A stretch of 5,360 bases of DNA from Candidatus Thorarchaeota archaeon. Its GTDB lineage: Archaea > Asgardarchaeota > Thorarchaeia > Thorarchaeales > Thorarchaeaceae. The notes below the pieces were generated by a model. The model was not told the origin of the DNA and ran no database searches. It saw nothing but the letters and a program-made list of their open reading frames with translations. A program made the position numbers and the translations under genes. Positions 1 through 4,382 of this stretch are shown one piece after another. The DNA is taken from positions 1 through 5,360 of the forward strand of contig JAGSHP010000304.1 in NCBI GenBank assembly GCA_029855925.1, given 5' to 3'. The first letter of the stretch is position 1, and the number at the start of each line of letters is the position of its first letter.

Positions 1-129
1 CCCATGGAACTTCCATTATCGACCATTCTTCACGTCAGAGATTTCGTAAATGCAATAGAAGAGGGAAGCAATTTCGCTGAAGATGCCTCAAACACGATCA
101 GAGCCCTCTCTCTCACCCTCAACACGTAG
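1..129 (+). CDS. C-terminal fragment, possibly DUF47/PhoU-like protein (5' end outside window)
   Basis: Frame 1 is open from the first base to a TAG at 127-129 and gives 42 residues. The piece is helical and acidic, with an IEEGSNFAEDASNTIRAL-type stretch. This resembles the last helix of DUF47 proteins (PhoU-like helical bundles often encoded beside Pit phosphate transporters), where an Ile-Glu-Glu...Ala-Glu-Asp-Ala...Arg pattern is usual. That assignment is recalled similarity on a very short fragment and is tentative; another all-helical protein is possible. The gene ends 18 nt before the TTG of endA, and endA's ribosome-binding site lies in that gap, so the two are probably co-transcribed. 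An internal ATG at position 4 exists, but the open frame to the edge suggests the gene starts further upstream. Confidence 0.6.
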   Translation, partial: PMELPLSTILHVRDFVNAIEEGSNFAEDASNTIRALSLTLNT

Positions 130-136
130 TTGTGTT

Positions 137-141
137 GGTGA
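137..141 (+). promoter_or_regulatory. Ribosome-binding site of endA, supports the TTG start
   Basis: GGTGA matches the archaeal anti-Shine-Dalgarno sequence (CACCTCC end of 16S rRNA) and lies 6 nt before the TTG at 148. An in-frame stop at 139-141 excludes any earlier start. The next candidate, the ATG at 166, has no comparable motif at the right distance, so TTG is preferred. Confidence 0.65.
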
Positions 142-147
142 ATATGG

Positions 148-714
148 TTGACTGAACAAGAGGCTATGGTTCCAGAGGCTGAGTTTCTTGGTGATAGAGC
201 AATAGTCTGGAACGCAGAGGATGGTATGAGGCTTTATGCAGATGGGTACTTTGGACAACCCGTTGGAATAAGAAAACCAAAGTCGCCAGTCTTTGACAAG
301 CCCCTCGAACTATCATTGGTGGAGTGCACTTACCTATTAGAACAGGAACGAATACGAGTCCATGACCCTGTGACCGACCGATTCCTGTCACTTGAAGAGA
401 TGATGAGTACAGGTCTCAAGCGTTCTGAGGATTTTCGCGATAGATATCTTGTGTACAAGCATCTGCGAGAGAGAAACTACATCATTAAGCCAGGACTCAA
501 GTTCGGAACGGATTTTGCAGTTTACGAGAAGGGGCCAGGACTCGATCACGCTCCATTCTTGGTACATGTCATACCTCAGAGAAAGGGAGTCTTGCCCCTT
601 GACATTGTACGTGCCGGCAGGCTTGCATCCTCGGTCCGCAAGAAATTTATAATCGCCACAGTTAAGGAGAATGGAGAGATTGTCTACTATTCATTTGTCT
701 GGTTCCGCCCTTGA
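148..714 (+). CDS. endA: tRNA-splicing endonuclease (tRNA-intron lyase), archaeal EndA type
   Basis: This enzyme cuts introns out of precursor tRNAs (and rRNA) at bulge-helix-bulge motifs, leaving 2',3'-cyclic phosphate and 5'-hydroxyl ends for RtcB-type ligation. The protein is 188 aa, the length of a single-unit EndA with an N-terminal mixed alpha/beta domain (about 1-95) and the C-terminal nuclease domain (about 96-188). The catalytic triad of the family is visible: Tyr126 in FAVYEKGPG, His134 in DHAPFLVHV, and Lys165 in SSVRKKFIIA. The region just before (YLVYKHLRERNYIIKPGLKFG) is the conserved lead-in helix and strand, and the C-terminus (VYYSFVWFRP) matches the final strand. It carries one full active site, so it may act as a homotetramer or pair with a structural subunit encoded elsewhere. 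The start is TTG at 148, set by GGTGA at 137-141 and an upstream in-frame stop. It probably lies in an operon with the preceding gene. Confidence 0.95.
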   Translation: MTEQEAMVPEAEFLGDRAIVWNAEDGMRLYADGYFGQPVGIRKPKSPVFDKPLELSLVECTYLLEQERIRVHDPVTDRFLSLEEMMSTGLKRSEDFRDRYLVYKHLRERNYIIKPGLKFGTDFAVYEKGPGLDHAPFLVHVIPQRKGVLPLDIVRAGRLASSVRKKFIIATVKENGEIVYYSFVWFRP

Positions 715-788
715 GGACGGAACAATCCCACCAGCAAAACAAATAAGGCAATAGAGGATAGAGGACAAGTAATCTCATCTAGCTTAAT

Positions 789-793
789 GGTGA
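789..793 (+). promoter_or_regulatory. Ribosome-binding site for the 106-aa protein
   Basis: GGTGA lies 6 nt before the ATG at 800, with the same core and spacing as at endA. It supports translation of this otherwise unrecognised ORF. Confidence 0.6.
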
Positions 794-799
794 ATCGGA

Positions 800-1120
800 A
801 TGTCGAATAAGGCAGAGAACGCGAAGGCCTTTGGAGCTTTGCTTGCTGAGGCGTGGGAACACACCCCCTCATTCATCTGCAGTAATGATGACTATATTTA
901 CTGTCTCTACCCAGCCGATGAAACCAAGGAAAAATGGATTGAGGCCTCTATCACTTTTCCTGATGGATCACTTGACAAGAAGGAGATCGACCCCGTGAGG
1001 GCAATCGCACTGCTTGTTGAGGAACTGAAAGTACTTCCAACGTATGGGGCTGAGTCTATTGTCACATCCAAGGCAAAGCTGGATGAGGCTGCTGGTCGAC
1101 TTGCTTCGTTGGTATCGTGA
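800..1120 (+). CDS. Hypothetical 106-aa protein
   Basis: I do not recognise this protein. It is 106 aa, soluble-looking and mildly acidic. An N-terminal helix (about 3-22) leads to a Tyr/Cys-containing segment (SFICSNDDYIYCLYPAD, 24-40), then a strand-turn region with EASITFPDGSL (48-58), a helical stretch (64-78) and a C-terminal helix (91-105). There is no signal peptide, membrane segment or clear metal site; the two cysteines (27 and 35) are too sparse for a zinc finger. The alternation suggests a small alpha+beta fold. That it is real is supported by GGTGA 6 nt before the ATG and codon use like its neighbours. It lies 85 nt after endA and is followed by a hairpin and T-run, so it could be the last gene of the endA transcript or have its own promoter. 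Confidence 0.75.
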   Translation: MSNKAENAKAFGALLAEAWEHTPSFICSNDDYIYCLYPADETKEKWIEASITFPDGSLDKKEIDPVRAIALLVEELKVLPTYGAESIVTSKAKLDEAAGRLASLVS

Positions 1121-1142
1121 TCATGTGAGGGACACAGGAGTG

Positions 1143-1175
1143 ATGGGCCAGTGTTGGCCCATTTGATTGGTTTTT
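1143..1175 (+). terminator. Hairpin plus T-run: possible terminator or leader structure
   Basis: ATGGGCCA (1143-1150) and TGGCCCAT (1155-1162) form a perfect 8-bp stem with a GTGT loop. A T-rich tail follows, including five Ts at 1171-1175. It lies after the stop of the 106-aa gene (1120) and before the start of the zinc-ribbon gene (1189). Archaeal terminators usually rely on the T-run and do not need a hairpin, so the stem could also be a structure in the leader of the next gene. The T-run is only 14 nt from that gene's start, so a full terminator here would imply a very short or leaderless downstream transcript. Confidence 0.4.
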
Positions 1176-1188
1176 GGCGGAGTGATTT

Positions 1189-2022
1189 ATGTCAAAACAA
1201 CTAGTTATCTGTCCGTCTTGTGGTGCCGAAGTGCAGCTGGATCGCTACTGTAGTGCGTGTGGCAGTCCATTAATGCCGGACATAGAACGTGTCCTCAAAG
1301 AGGACTCGGGAATAGAGGACCGTTCAACCGAAACGACGGTGCCAAAGACCATGCCCGAACCAGATGAACATTCTGATGAACACGTTGACGATGAAGGGTA
1401 CCTCCCTGAGTTGTCAGTGATGGTAGATGATGTAGACTATCTGGCTCTGACCTATCTGATGAGCCAGTCCGAGCTGGCGATTCTTGATCGAGAACTTGAT
1501 AGTATGATAGAGAAGATTCGGGCCACCCGATCTGCGCTCGCCCTAGAGCATGCTGACAAGCAAGTGCTTGCATCACGAGCCAGAGAGCTGAAGGAGGCAT
1601 TGGAACGCACAAAGGCACGCAAGAACGAATTACTGCGTGTAAGACTGAGCATTCCACTCCATGTCCTTGCGGGGGATCTGCGCTCCGAGAAGACAAAACT
1701 CGAGAAGCTGGAAAAGATTGCCTCAACTGTTGACCCCCAAGTCTACCGGGAGCAGCAGCAAGAGCTAAAGGAGAGGATAAAGGTACTCAAACGAGAGGTC
1801 AAACGAGAGATAAAGACCGCTCGTTCATGGCTCAAGGCAATGGGGAGAAAGCAACGAGAGATTGAGAGAGAGATAAATCGTCTTGATGCAAGGCACAAGA
1901 TTGGGGACATACCTACAAGTCAGTACGAGCAGCTGCGTGGGCAGACTGAGAGAAGCCTTCAGGTTCTGATTGGGGGCATTAGACTGCTAGAACGCATGGT
2001 AAGAGATGCTGAGAAGATCTGA
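1189..2022 (+). CDS. Zinc-ribbon and coiled-coil protein
   Basis: A 277-aa protein with three parts. At the N-terminus is a zinc ribbon with ligands Cys8, Cys11, Cys21 and Cys24 (CPSCG ... CSACG). Next is an acidic, probably disordered linker (about 30-80, rich in Asp, Glu, Pro and Thr). Then comes a long, highly charged helical region (about 92-235) with heptad-like Leu/Ile spacing, broken near 152-162 and 180-185, so probably an antiparallel coiled-coil. The tail (about 236-277) contains a KIGDIPTSQYEQLR turn, a pattern I recall from archaeal zinc-ribbon/coiled-coil proteins. There is no membrane segment. It is probably a scaffold or nucleic-acid/protein-binding factor, but the exact role is unknown. 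The ATG at 1189 follows GGAGTGAT (1179-1186), a good Shine-Dalgarno match. The gene is 22 nt from the downstream Cys-rich gene, so the two likely share a transcript. Confidence 0.85.
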   Translation: MSKQLVICPSCGAEVQLDRYCSACGSPLMPDIERVLKEDSGIEDRSTETTVPKTMPEPDEHSDEHVDDEGYLPELSVMVDDVDYLALTYLMSQSELAILDRELDSMIEKIRATRSALALEHADKQVLASRARELKEALERTKARKNELLRVRLSIPLHVLAGDLRSEKTKLEKLEKIASTVDPQVYREQQQELKERIKVLKREVKREIKTARSWLKAMGRKQREIEREINRLDARHKIGDIPTSQYEQLRGQTERSLQVLIGGIRLLERMVRDAEKI

Positions 2023-2033
2023 GTAACAAATTT

Positions 2034-2038
2034 GGTGA
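2034..2038 (+). promoter_or_regulatory. Ribosome-binding site of the Cys-rich gene
   Basis: GGTGA lies 6 nt before the ATG at 2045, inside the 22-nt gap after the zinc-ribbon gene. Separate translation initiation within a shared transcript is likely. Confidence 0.6.
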
Positions 2039-2044
2039 AGTATC

Positions 2045-2353
2045 ATGACTTTGAAACTGGCTGACTGCACTCCGCTCTGCAAGAGCTTCCGCTGTGACAA
2101 GCGGCCATCGGCTCTCAAGATCATTCGAAAGGGCGGAAAGAAGGTCATTTGGTGTACATGGGTCGATGATGAATGCGACGGGCCCTGGTGTCAGTTTGGA
2201 GTTTGCAAGGAACTCAAGATGACCGAGGATGGTAAGTGCAAGAAATCAGTACCCACTCCAAAACCACGGGTCACTGTTGTTGACGACGACTATGTAGATC
2301 CAGATGAGATTCCAGAGAAGATAGCAAAGAAGATACGTATCAAGGGGCGATAG
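2045..2353 (+). CDS. Cys-rich small protein, eight cysteines, putative metal-binding
   Basis: A 102-aa protein with eight cysteines, all in the first two-thirds: Cys8, 12, 17, 37, 44, 49, 54 and 65. Their spacing is CxxxC-x4-C, then C-x6-C-x4-C-x4-C and a final Cys. Conserved-looking aromatic residues lie among them (Trp36, Trp39, Trp48, Phe51). The C-terminal third (68-102) is a Pro/Lys start, an acidic DDDYVDPDE segment and a basic tail (KIAKKIRIKGR). The number of cysteines suggests two zinc sites or an iron-sulfur cluster. With no signal peptide, disulfide bonding outside the cell is less likely. I cannot name a family; I have a weak memory of similar proteins in Asgard archaea. It follows the zinc-ribbon/coiled-coil gene by 22 nt, so the two products may act together. 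The stop codon falls inside a hairpin (2347-2371). Confidence 0.85.
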   Translation: MTLKLADCTPLCKSFRCDKRPSALKIIRKGGKKVIWCTWVDDECDGPWCQFGVCKELKMTEDGKCKKSVPTPKPRVTVVDDDYVDPDEIPEKIAKKIRIKGR

Positions 2354-2371
2354 ATCCGTCAGGATTATCGC
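2347..2371 (+). repeat. Inverted repeat spanning the stop codon of the Cys-rich gene
   Basis: GCGATA (2347-2352) and ATCC (2354-2357) pair with GGAT (2362-2365) and TATCGC (2366-2371). The result is a 10-bp stem with one bulged G and a GTCA loop. No T-run follows, so it does not look like a simple terminator. It may protect the 3' end of the message or be part of a larger structured element. Confidence 0.5.
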
Positions 2372-2377
2372 GCGATA
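2366..2377. repeat. Perfect 12-bp palindrome
   Basis: TATCGCGCGATA reads identically on both strands. It shares its left half with the hairpin at 2347-2371, so as RNA the two pairings exclude each other. As DNA it could be a binding site for a dimeric regulator. It lies about 180 nt upstream of the next gene start, far from the likely TATA box at 2511. Confidence 0.4.
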
Positions 2378-2417
2378 GCAGCCACTCCGACCTCCATGTT
2401 ATGAGAGGTATTGCTGC
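2378..2417 (+). repeat. Nested inverted repeats in the intergenic gap
   Basis: GCAGC (2378-2382) pairs with GCTGC (2413-2417), and inside it ACCTC (2390-2394) pairs with GAGGT (2405-2409). This gives a two-stem nested hairpin with an asymmetric internal loop. It starts immediately after the palindrome at 2366-2377, so about 70 nt of this gap could fold. The rest of the 2354-2555 gap holds a likely promoter and no convincing gene. Confidence 0.35.
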
Positions 2418-2510
2418 GCCAGATGGACATAGTCAGTGCAATATGATGATAGACTTGAATGGATTCACTTAAAATGGCCCGCCGTACGTTGATGATGGTG
2501 GTGCGTAATC

Positions 2511-2520
2511 TCTATAAGAG
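2511..2520 (+). promoter_or_regulatory. Probable TATA box for the 41-aa protein gene
   Basis: TCTATAAGAG lies within a short palindrome (TCTCT-ATA-AGAGA, 2509-2521). Its centre is about 40 nt before the GTG at 2556. With the archaeal TATA-to-start distance of roughly 26 nt, transcription would begin near 2540-2543, just ahead of the GGTGA ribosome-binding site at 2544-2548. The overlapping palindrome could let a repressor compete with TBP. Confidence 0.45.
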
Positions 2521-2543
2521 AGACCAAAGCCCCCAGATAGTAA

Positions 2544-2548
2544 GGTGA
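2544..2548 (+). promoter_or_regulatory. Ribosome-binding site of the 41-aa membrane protein
   Basis: GGTGA is 7 nt before the GTG at 2556. This core occurs at a similar distance before endA, the 106-aa gene, the Cys-rich gene and the ModE-type gene, so it is a main reason to accept this very short ORF. Confidence 0.55.
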
Positions 2549-2555
2549 CTGTGAA

Positions 2556-2681
2556 GTGTTTGACGAGATCCGACCCGAGATGCGAGCGCTAATCTTTCTC
2601 ATGATTGGTCTCTCGTTCTTAGGCATCGGAATTATACTCAATCAGGCGGCTTTGGCCATTGGATATCTAGGTCCACCATAG
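2556..2681 (+). CDS. Small hydrophobic protein, 41 aa, single predicted membrane helix
   Basis: The frame GTG 2556 to TAG 2679-2681 encodes 41 residues. A charged head (FDEIRPEMR, 2-10) is followed by a strongly hydrophobic stretch with small residues (about 11-28, ALIFLMIGLSFLGIGIIL), then a milder hydrophobic tail (AALAIGYLGPP). The positively charged end is N-terminal, which predicts the N-terminus inside the cell. Evidence that it is real: GGTGA 7 nt upstream, a TATA-like element at a suitable distance, and amphipathic-to-hydrophobic content that is unusual for random sequence. It ends 28 nt before the AIR-synthase-like gene and may be co-transcribed with it. I do not recognise a family. 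It might be a small membrane anchor or regulator; a chance ORF remains possible. Confidence 0.6.
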   Translation: MFDEIRPEMRALIFLMIGLSFLGIGIILNQAALAIGYLGPP

Positions 2682-2709
2682 GACCATACACTAATTCGAG
2701 TGGTCCCAA

Positions 2710-3717
2710 GTGTCGCGTCTTGAGGAGATCATTCATCTGCTTCAGAATTTTGAGGGGATTACACGAAAGTATGTCATTCCCGACATCATTCGGCGACTAC
2801 GGTACTCTTCATTTCAGGGGGACCGGCCGCACTCTCTTGGGGAGGACTCGGCAACTATTGGGACCGACTCGGGGGATTTTGTCTTGCTCACCACAGACTC
2901 GGTCATGCAGGAGTTCTGCTTGGAACACCCTCGTGCTGCAGGGTTCAATGCAGTGCTTGCAAACATCATGGACATCTACGCTGCGGGGGGCGTCCCAACC
3001 TCCTTTGCTGTCGCACTTGCGTATTCTGATGAGGAGATAGGTGAACTTCTTCTTCAGGGCGTGATTGACGGGTCGCATGCATTCAAGGTGCCCATAGTGC
3101 GGGGTCACACAAGTCCATCGGCAAGCTCCACCTACGTGGTGGGCTCTGCAACTGGAACTGTGAAGAAGAGTGATGTATTGACTGCTGGTGGAGCAACGGA
3201 TGGGGACATACTCGTACTGATCTTCGACATCCATGGTCAGCGTGGGAGATTCTACAGGATGGGATGGGACACTGTCACGAAGCGGAGCACAGAGGATAAC
3301 GTCCGCCGACTGTCTGTAATGAACGACCTTGCACAGCGACATCTGGTCACCGCATCCAAGGACATCTCAACGGCAGGTGTAATCGGTACGGCCGCCATGA
3401 TGGTGGAGTATTCGGGAATGGGTGCAACTATCGATATCGATGCTCTAGATAGAACTCGCCCACAGGAGATCAATATAGAGGATTGGCTCAGAATGTTCAT
3501 CTCATTGGGGTTTCTCGTTGCAACTGATGGGTCACGTTTCAGAGAAGTGACCGAGACGGCTGCGCGACATGGTCTCTACGCTGTTGCAATCGGAAGTGTT
3601 GACAGGACCAAGGTGATGAAGTTGCGATTCCAGGGTGAGGAGGGCATCATGTTCGACTTCAGAGAGGGGCCCATACTGACTCCGTCAAATGGCCAGGGAG
3701 ATATACCGCCGTCATAG
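2710..3717 (+). CDS. AIR synthase-related protein (PurM/HypE/ThiL/SelD superfamily, Mmp2/sll0787-like)
   Basis: A 335-aa ATP-dependent enzyme of the PurM-like fold, whose members activate a carbonyl or similar oxygen by phosphorylation. The N-terminal ATP-binding half shows FEGITRK (14-20), GED (44-46, in place of the usual GDD), TTDS (61-64), ANIMDIYAAGG (84-94; the Asn-x2-Asp metal/ATP signature) and RGHTSPSASS (131-140). The C-terminal half begins near 155 and shows GDILVLIFDIHG (165-176), WDT (186-188) and SKDISTAGVIGTAAM (216-230). FEGITRK recalls methanogenesis marker protein 2; the KDIS...GVIGT...SGMGATIDID and W-x6-SLGFL segments recall the bacterial sll0787 family found in Nit1C (nitrilase-linked) clusters. 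Substrate unknown. It is not PurM, PurL, SelD, HypE or ThiL by these motifs. The start is GTG at 2710, with only a weak GAGTGG-type site upstream. Confidence 0.85.
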   Translation: MSRLEEIIHLLQNFEGITRKYVIPDIIRRLRYSSFQGDRPHSLGEDSATIGTDSGDFVLLTTDSVMQEFCLEHPRAAGFNAVLANIMDIYAAGGVPTSFAVALAYSDEEIGELLLQGVIDGSHAFKVPIVRGHTSPSASSTYVVGSATGTVKKSDVLTAGGATDGDILVLIFDIHGQRGRFYRMGWDTVTKRSTEDNVRRLSVMNDLAQRHLVTASKDISTAGVIGTAAMMVEYSGMGATIDIDALDRTRPQEINIEDWLRMFISLGFLVATDGSRFREVTETAARHGLYAVAIGSVDRTKVMKLRFQGEEGIMFDFREGPILTPSNGQGDIPPS

Positions 3718-3728
3718 TTAAATCAATA
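3718..3728 (+). promoter_or_regulatory. TATA-like element for the 75-aa gene
   Basis: TTAAATCAATA starts right after the stop of the AIR-synthase-like gene. Its centre is about 26 nt before the GTG at 3749. That is the normal archaeal TATA-to-transcription-start distance, so the message could begin at or beside the start codon (leaderless). No proper Shine-Dalgarno motif lies between the two, which agrees with this reading. Confidence 0.45.
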
Positions 3729-3748
3729 CATCGACTTGTTACAGTGAA

Positions 3749-3976
3749 GTGGCCAAGGTGTCAAAGTCAGAGAAAATATGCAGCATTGTTGGTTGTGATA
3801 AGCCTTCTAAGAGATCATTTGCTACCACTCGAATTGCTGAGAGTGTCGCTGCCAAGGGCCTGCGTATCAAGGATGCACGCGCACGCAAGACATACCTGTG
3901 TGCAGACCACTGGAAGATTGTCAAGAAGGCGTTCAAGAAAGAAACCAAAGCAGAGAGAATGCGATGGGGACACTAG
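3749..3976 (+). CDS. Small basic putative zinc-binding protein, 75 aa
   Basis: A basic protein with four candidate metal ligands: Cys11 and Cys16 (CSIVGC) near the N-terminus and Cys51 with His54 (YLCADHW) about 35 residues later. The intervening part (about 17-48) is rich in Arg, Lys and Ala, and the tail (55-75) is a strongly basic helix ending in RMRWGH. The pairing C-x4-C ... C-x2-H suggests one zinc site tying a small fold together, with basic surfaces suited to RNA or ribosome binding. I recall similar small proteins in other archaea but know no function. The start is GTG at 3749. A second frame starting at 3744 overlaps it but lacks the ligand pattern. It has its own TATA-like element and no clear Shine-Dalgarno site, so its mRNA may be leaderless. 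The ModE-type gene follows 38 nt later. Confidence 0.8.
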   Translation: MAKVSKSEKICSIVGCDKPSKRSFATTRIAESVAAKGLRIKDARARKTYLCADHWKIVKKAFKKETKAERMRWGH

Positions 3977-4004
3977 GACCTTGACTGACACCATCTGCCC
4001 AGCA

Positions 4005-4009
4005 GGTGA
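4005..4009 (+). promoter_or_regulatory. Ribosome-binding site that fixes the ModE-type start at 4015
   Basis: GGTGA (extended to GGTGAGGA) lies 5 nt before the ATG at 4015. The GTG at 4006 is part of this motif and would leave no ribosome-binding site of its own, so the ATG is chosen as the start. Confidence 0.7.
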
Positions 4010-4014
4010 GGAGT

Positions 4015-4371
4015 ATGGATGATGGTATCGCAAAAACTCTGAATCTGAAGCCGCACTGGAAACTGTGGCTGGAAAAGGATGGTGTCTATGTTTTTGGTCC
4101 TGGTGCCTATGATTTATTGAGGGCGATCCACGAGACCGGTAGTCTAACTGCTGGGGCCAAGAAGATTGGCATGTCGTACCGCTATGCCTGGGGTGTCATC
4201 AACAAGATAGAGAAGATAATAGGAATGAGGATCATCGACACCTTTCGCGGAGGGGCTGTTGGTGGCGGGGGCGCGCGTATCACCGATGTGGGACTATACC
4301 TGATAGAGAGATTCGCAGAGGTCAATAAAGAGTTCGAGCGAATCGCCCTCAACGAAGAGGACGACTCTTGA
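4015..4371 (+). CDS. ModE-type winged-helix transcriptional regulator, DNA-binding domain only
   Basis: A 118-aa protein matching the N-terminal LysR-like winged helix of ModE. After a short lead strand (LKPHWKLWLEKDGVYVFGPG, 11-30) comes helix 1 (31-41), then the helix-turn-helix GSLTAGAKKIGMSYRYAWG (42-60) with recognition-helix residues MSYRYAW, and helix VINKIEKIIG (61-70). The Gly-rich wing RGGAVGGGGARITDVG (78-93) is the ModE hallmark. E. coli ModE continues with two Mop domains that bind molybdate; they are absent here, as in many archaeal stand-alone versions, so metal sensing would need a partner, another ligand or none. It probably controls genes for molybdate/tungstate uptake or for Mo/W enzymes, but the targets are not visible in this window. 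It ends 11 nt from the convergent membrane iron-sulfur gene. Confidence 0.9.
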   Translation: MDDGIAKTLNLKPHWKLWLEKDGVYVFGPGAYDLLRAIHETGSLTAGAKKIGMSYRYAWGVINKIEKIIGMRIIDTFRGGAVGGGGARITDVGLYLIERFAEVNKEFERIALNEEDDS

Positions 4372-4382
4372 ACTTGGTACGA

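Noticed and set aside
1295..1726. 143-codon minus-strand frame inside the zinc-ribbon/coiled-coil gene
   Set aside because: The plus-strand frame has zinc ligands, a coiled coil and a ribosome-binding site; the antisense frame has none and overlaps it entirely.
2401..2472. 23-aa ORF starting ATG at 2401
   Set aside because: No ribosome-binding motif, no hydrophobic or patterned content, and it lies over the nested inverted repeats, so chance is the simplest explanation.
2443..2494. C-box-like ATGATGA and TTGATGA motifs, possible C/D box guide RNA
   Set aside because: No CTGA D or D' box is found at the needed positions on the + strand, so a C/D box RNA is not supported.
2474..2548. 24-aa basic ORF whose stop codon is part of the GGTGA site before 2556
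   Set aside because: The layout looks like a leader peptide, but there is no ribosome-binding site, and the likely TATA box at 2511 lies inside it, so it would be upstream of the transcript.
2809..3342. 177-codon minus-strand frame inside the AIR-synthase-like gene
   Set aside because: It lies antisense to a gene with clear family motifs and shows no recognisable domain of its own; long antisense frames are common at this base composition.
4006..4014. GTG at 4006 as start of the ModE-type gene
   Set aside because: This GTG is within the GGTGAGGA ribosome-binding motif that serves the ATG at 4015.
3744..4022. 92-codon frame overlapping the 75-aa zinc protein, starting GTG at 3744
   Set aside because: Its composition is low in pattern, it lacks the Cys/His ligand arrangement, and it overlaps the ModE-type start, so it is a shadow of the gene at 3749.
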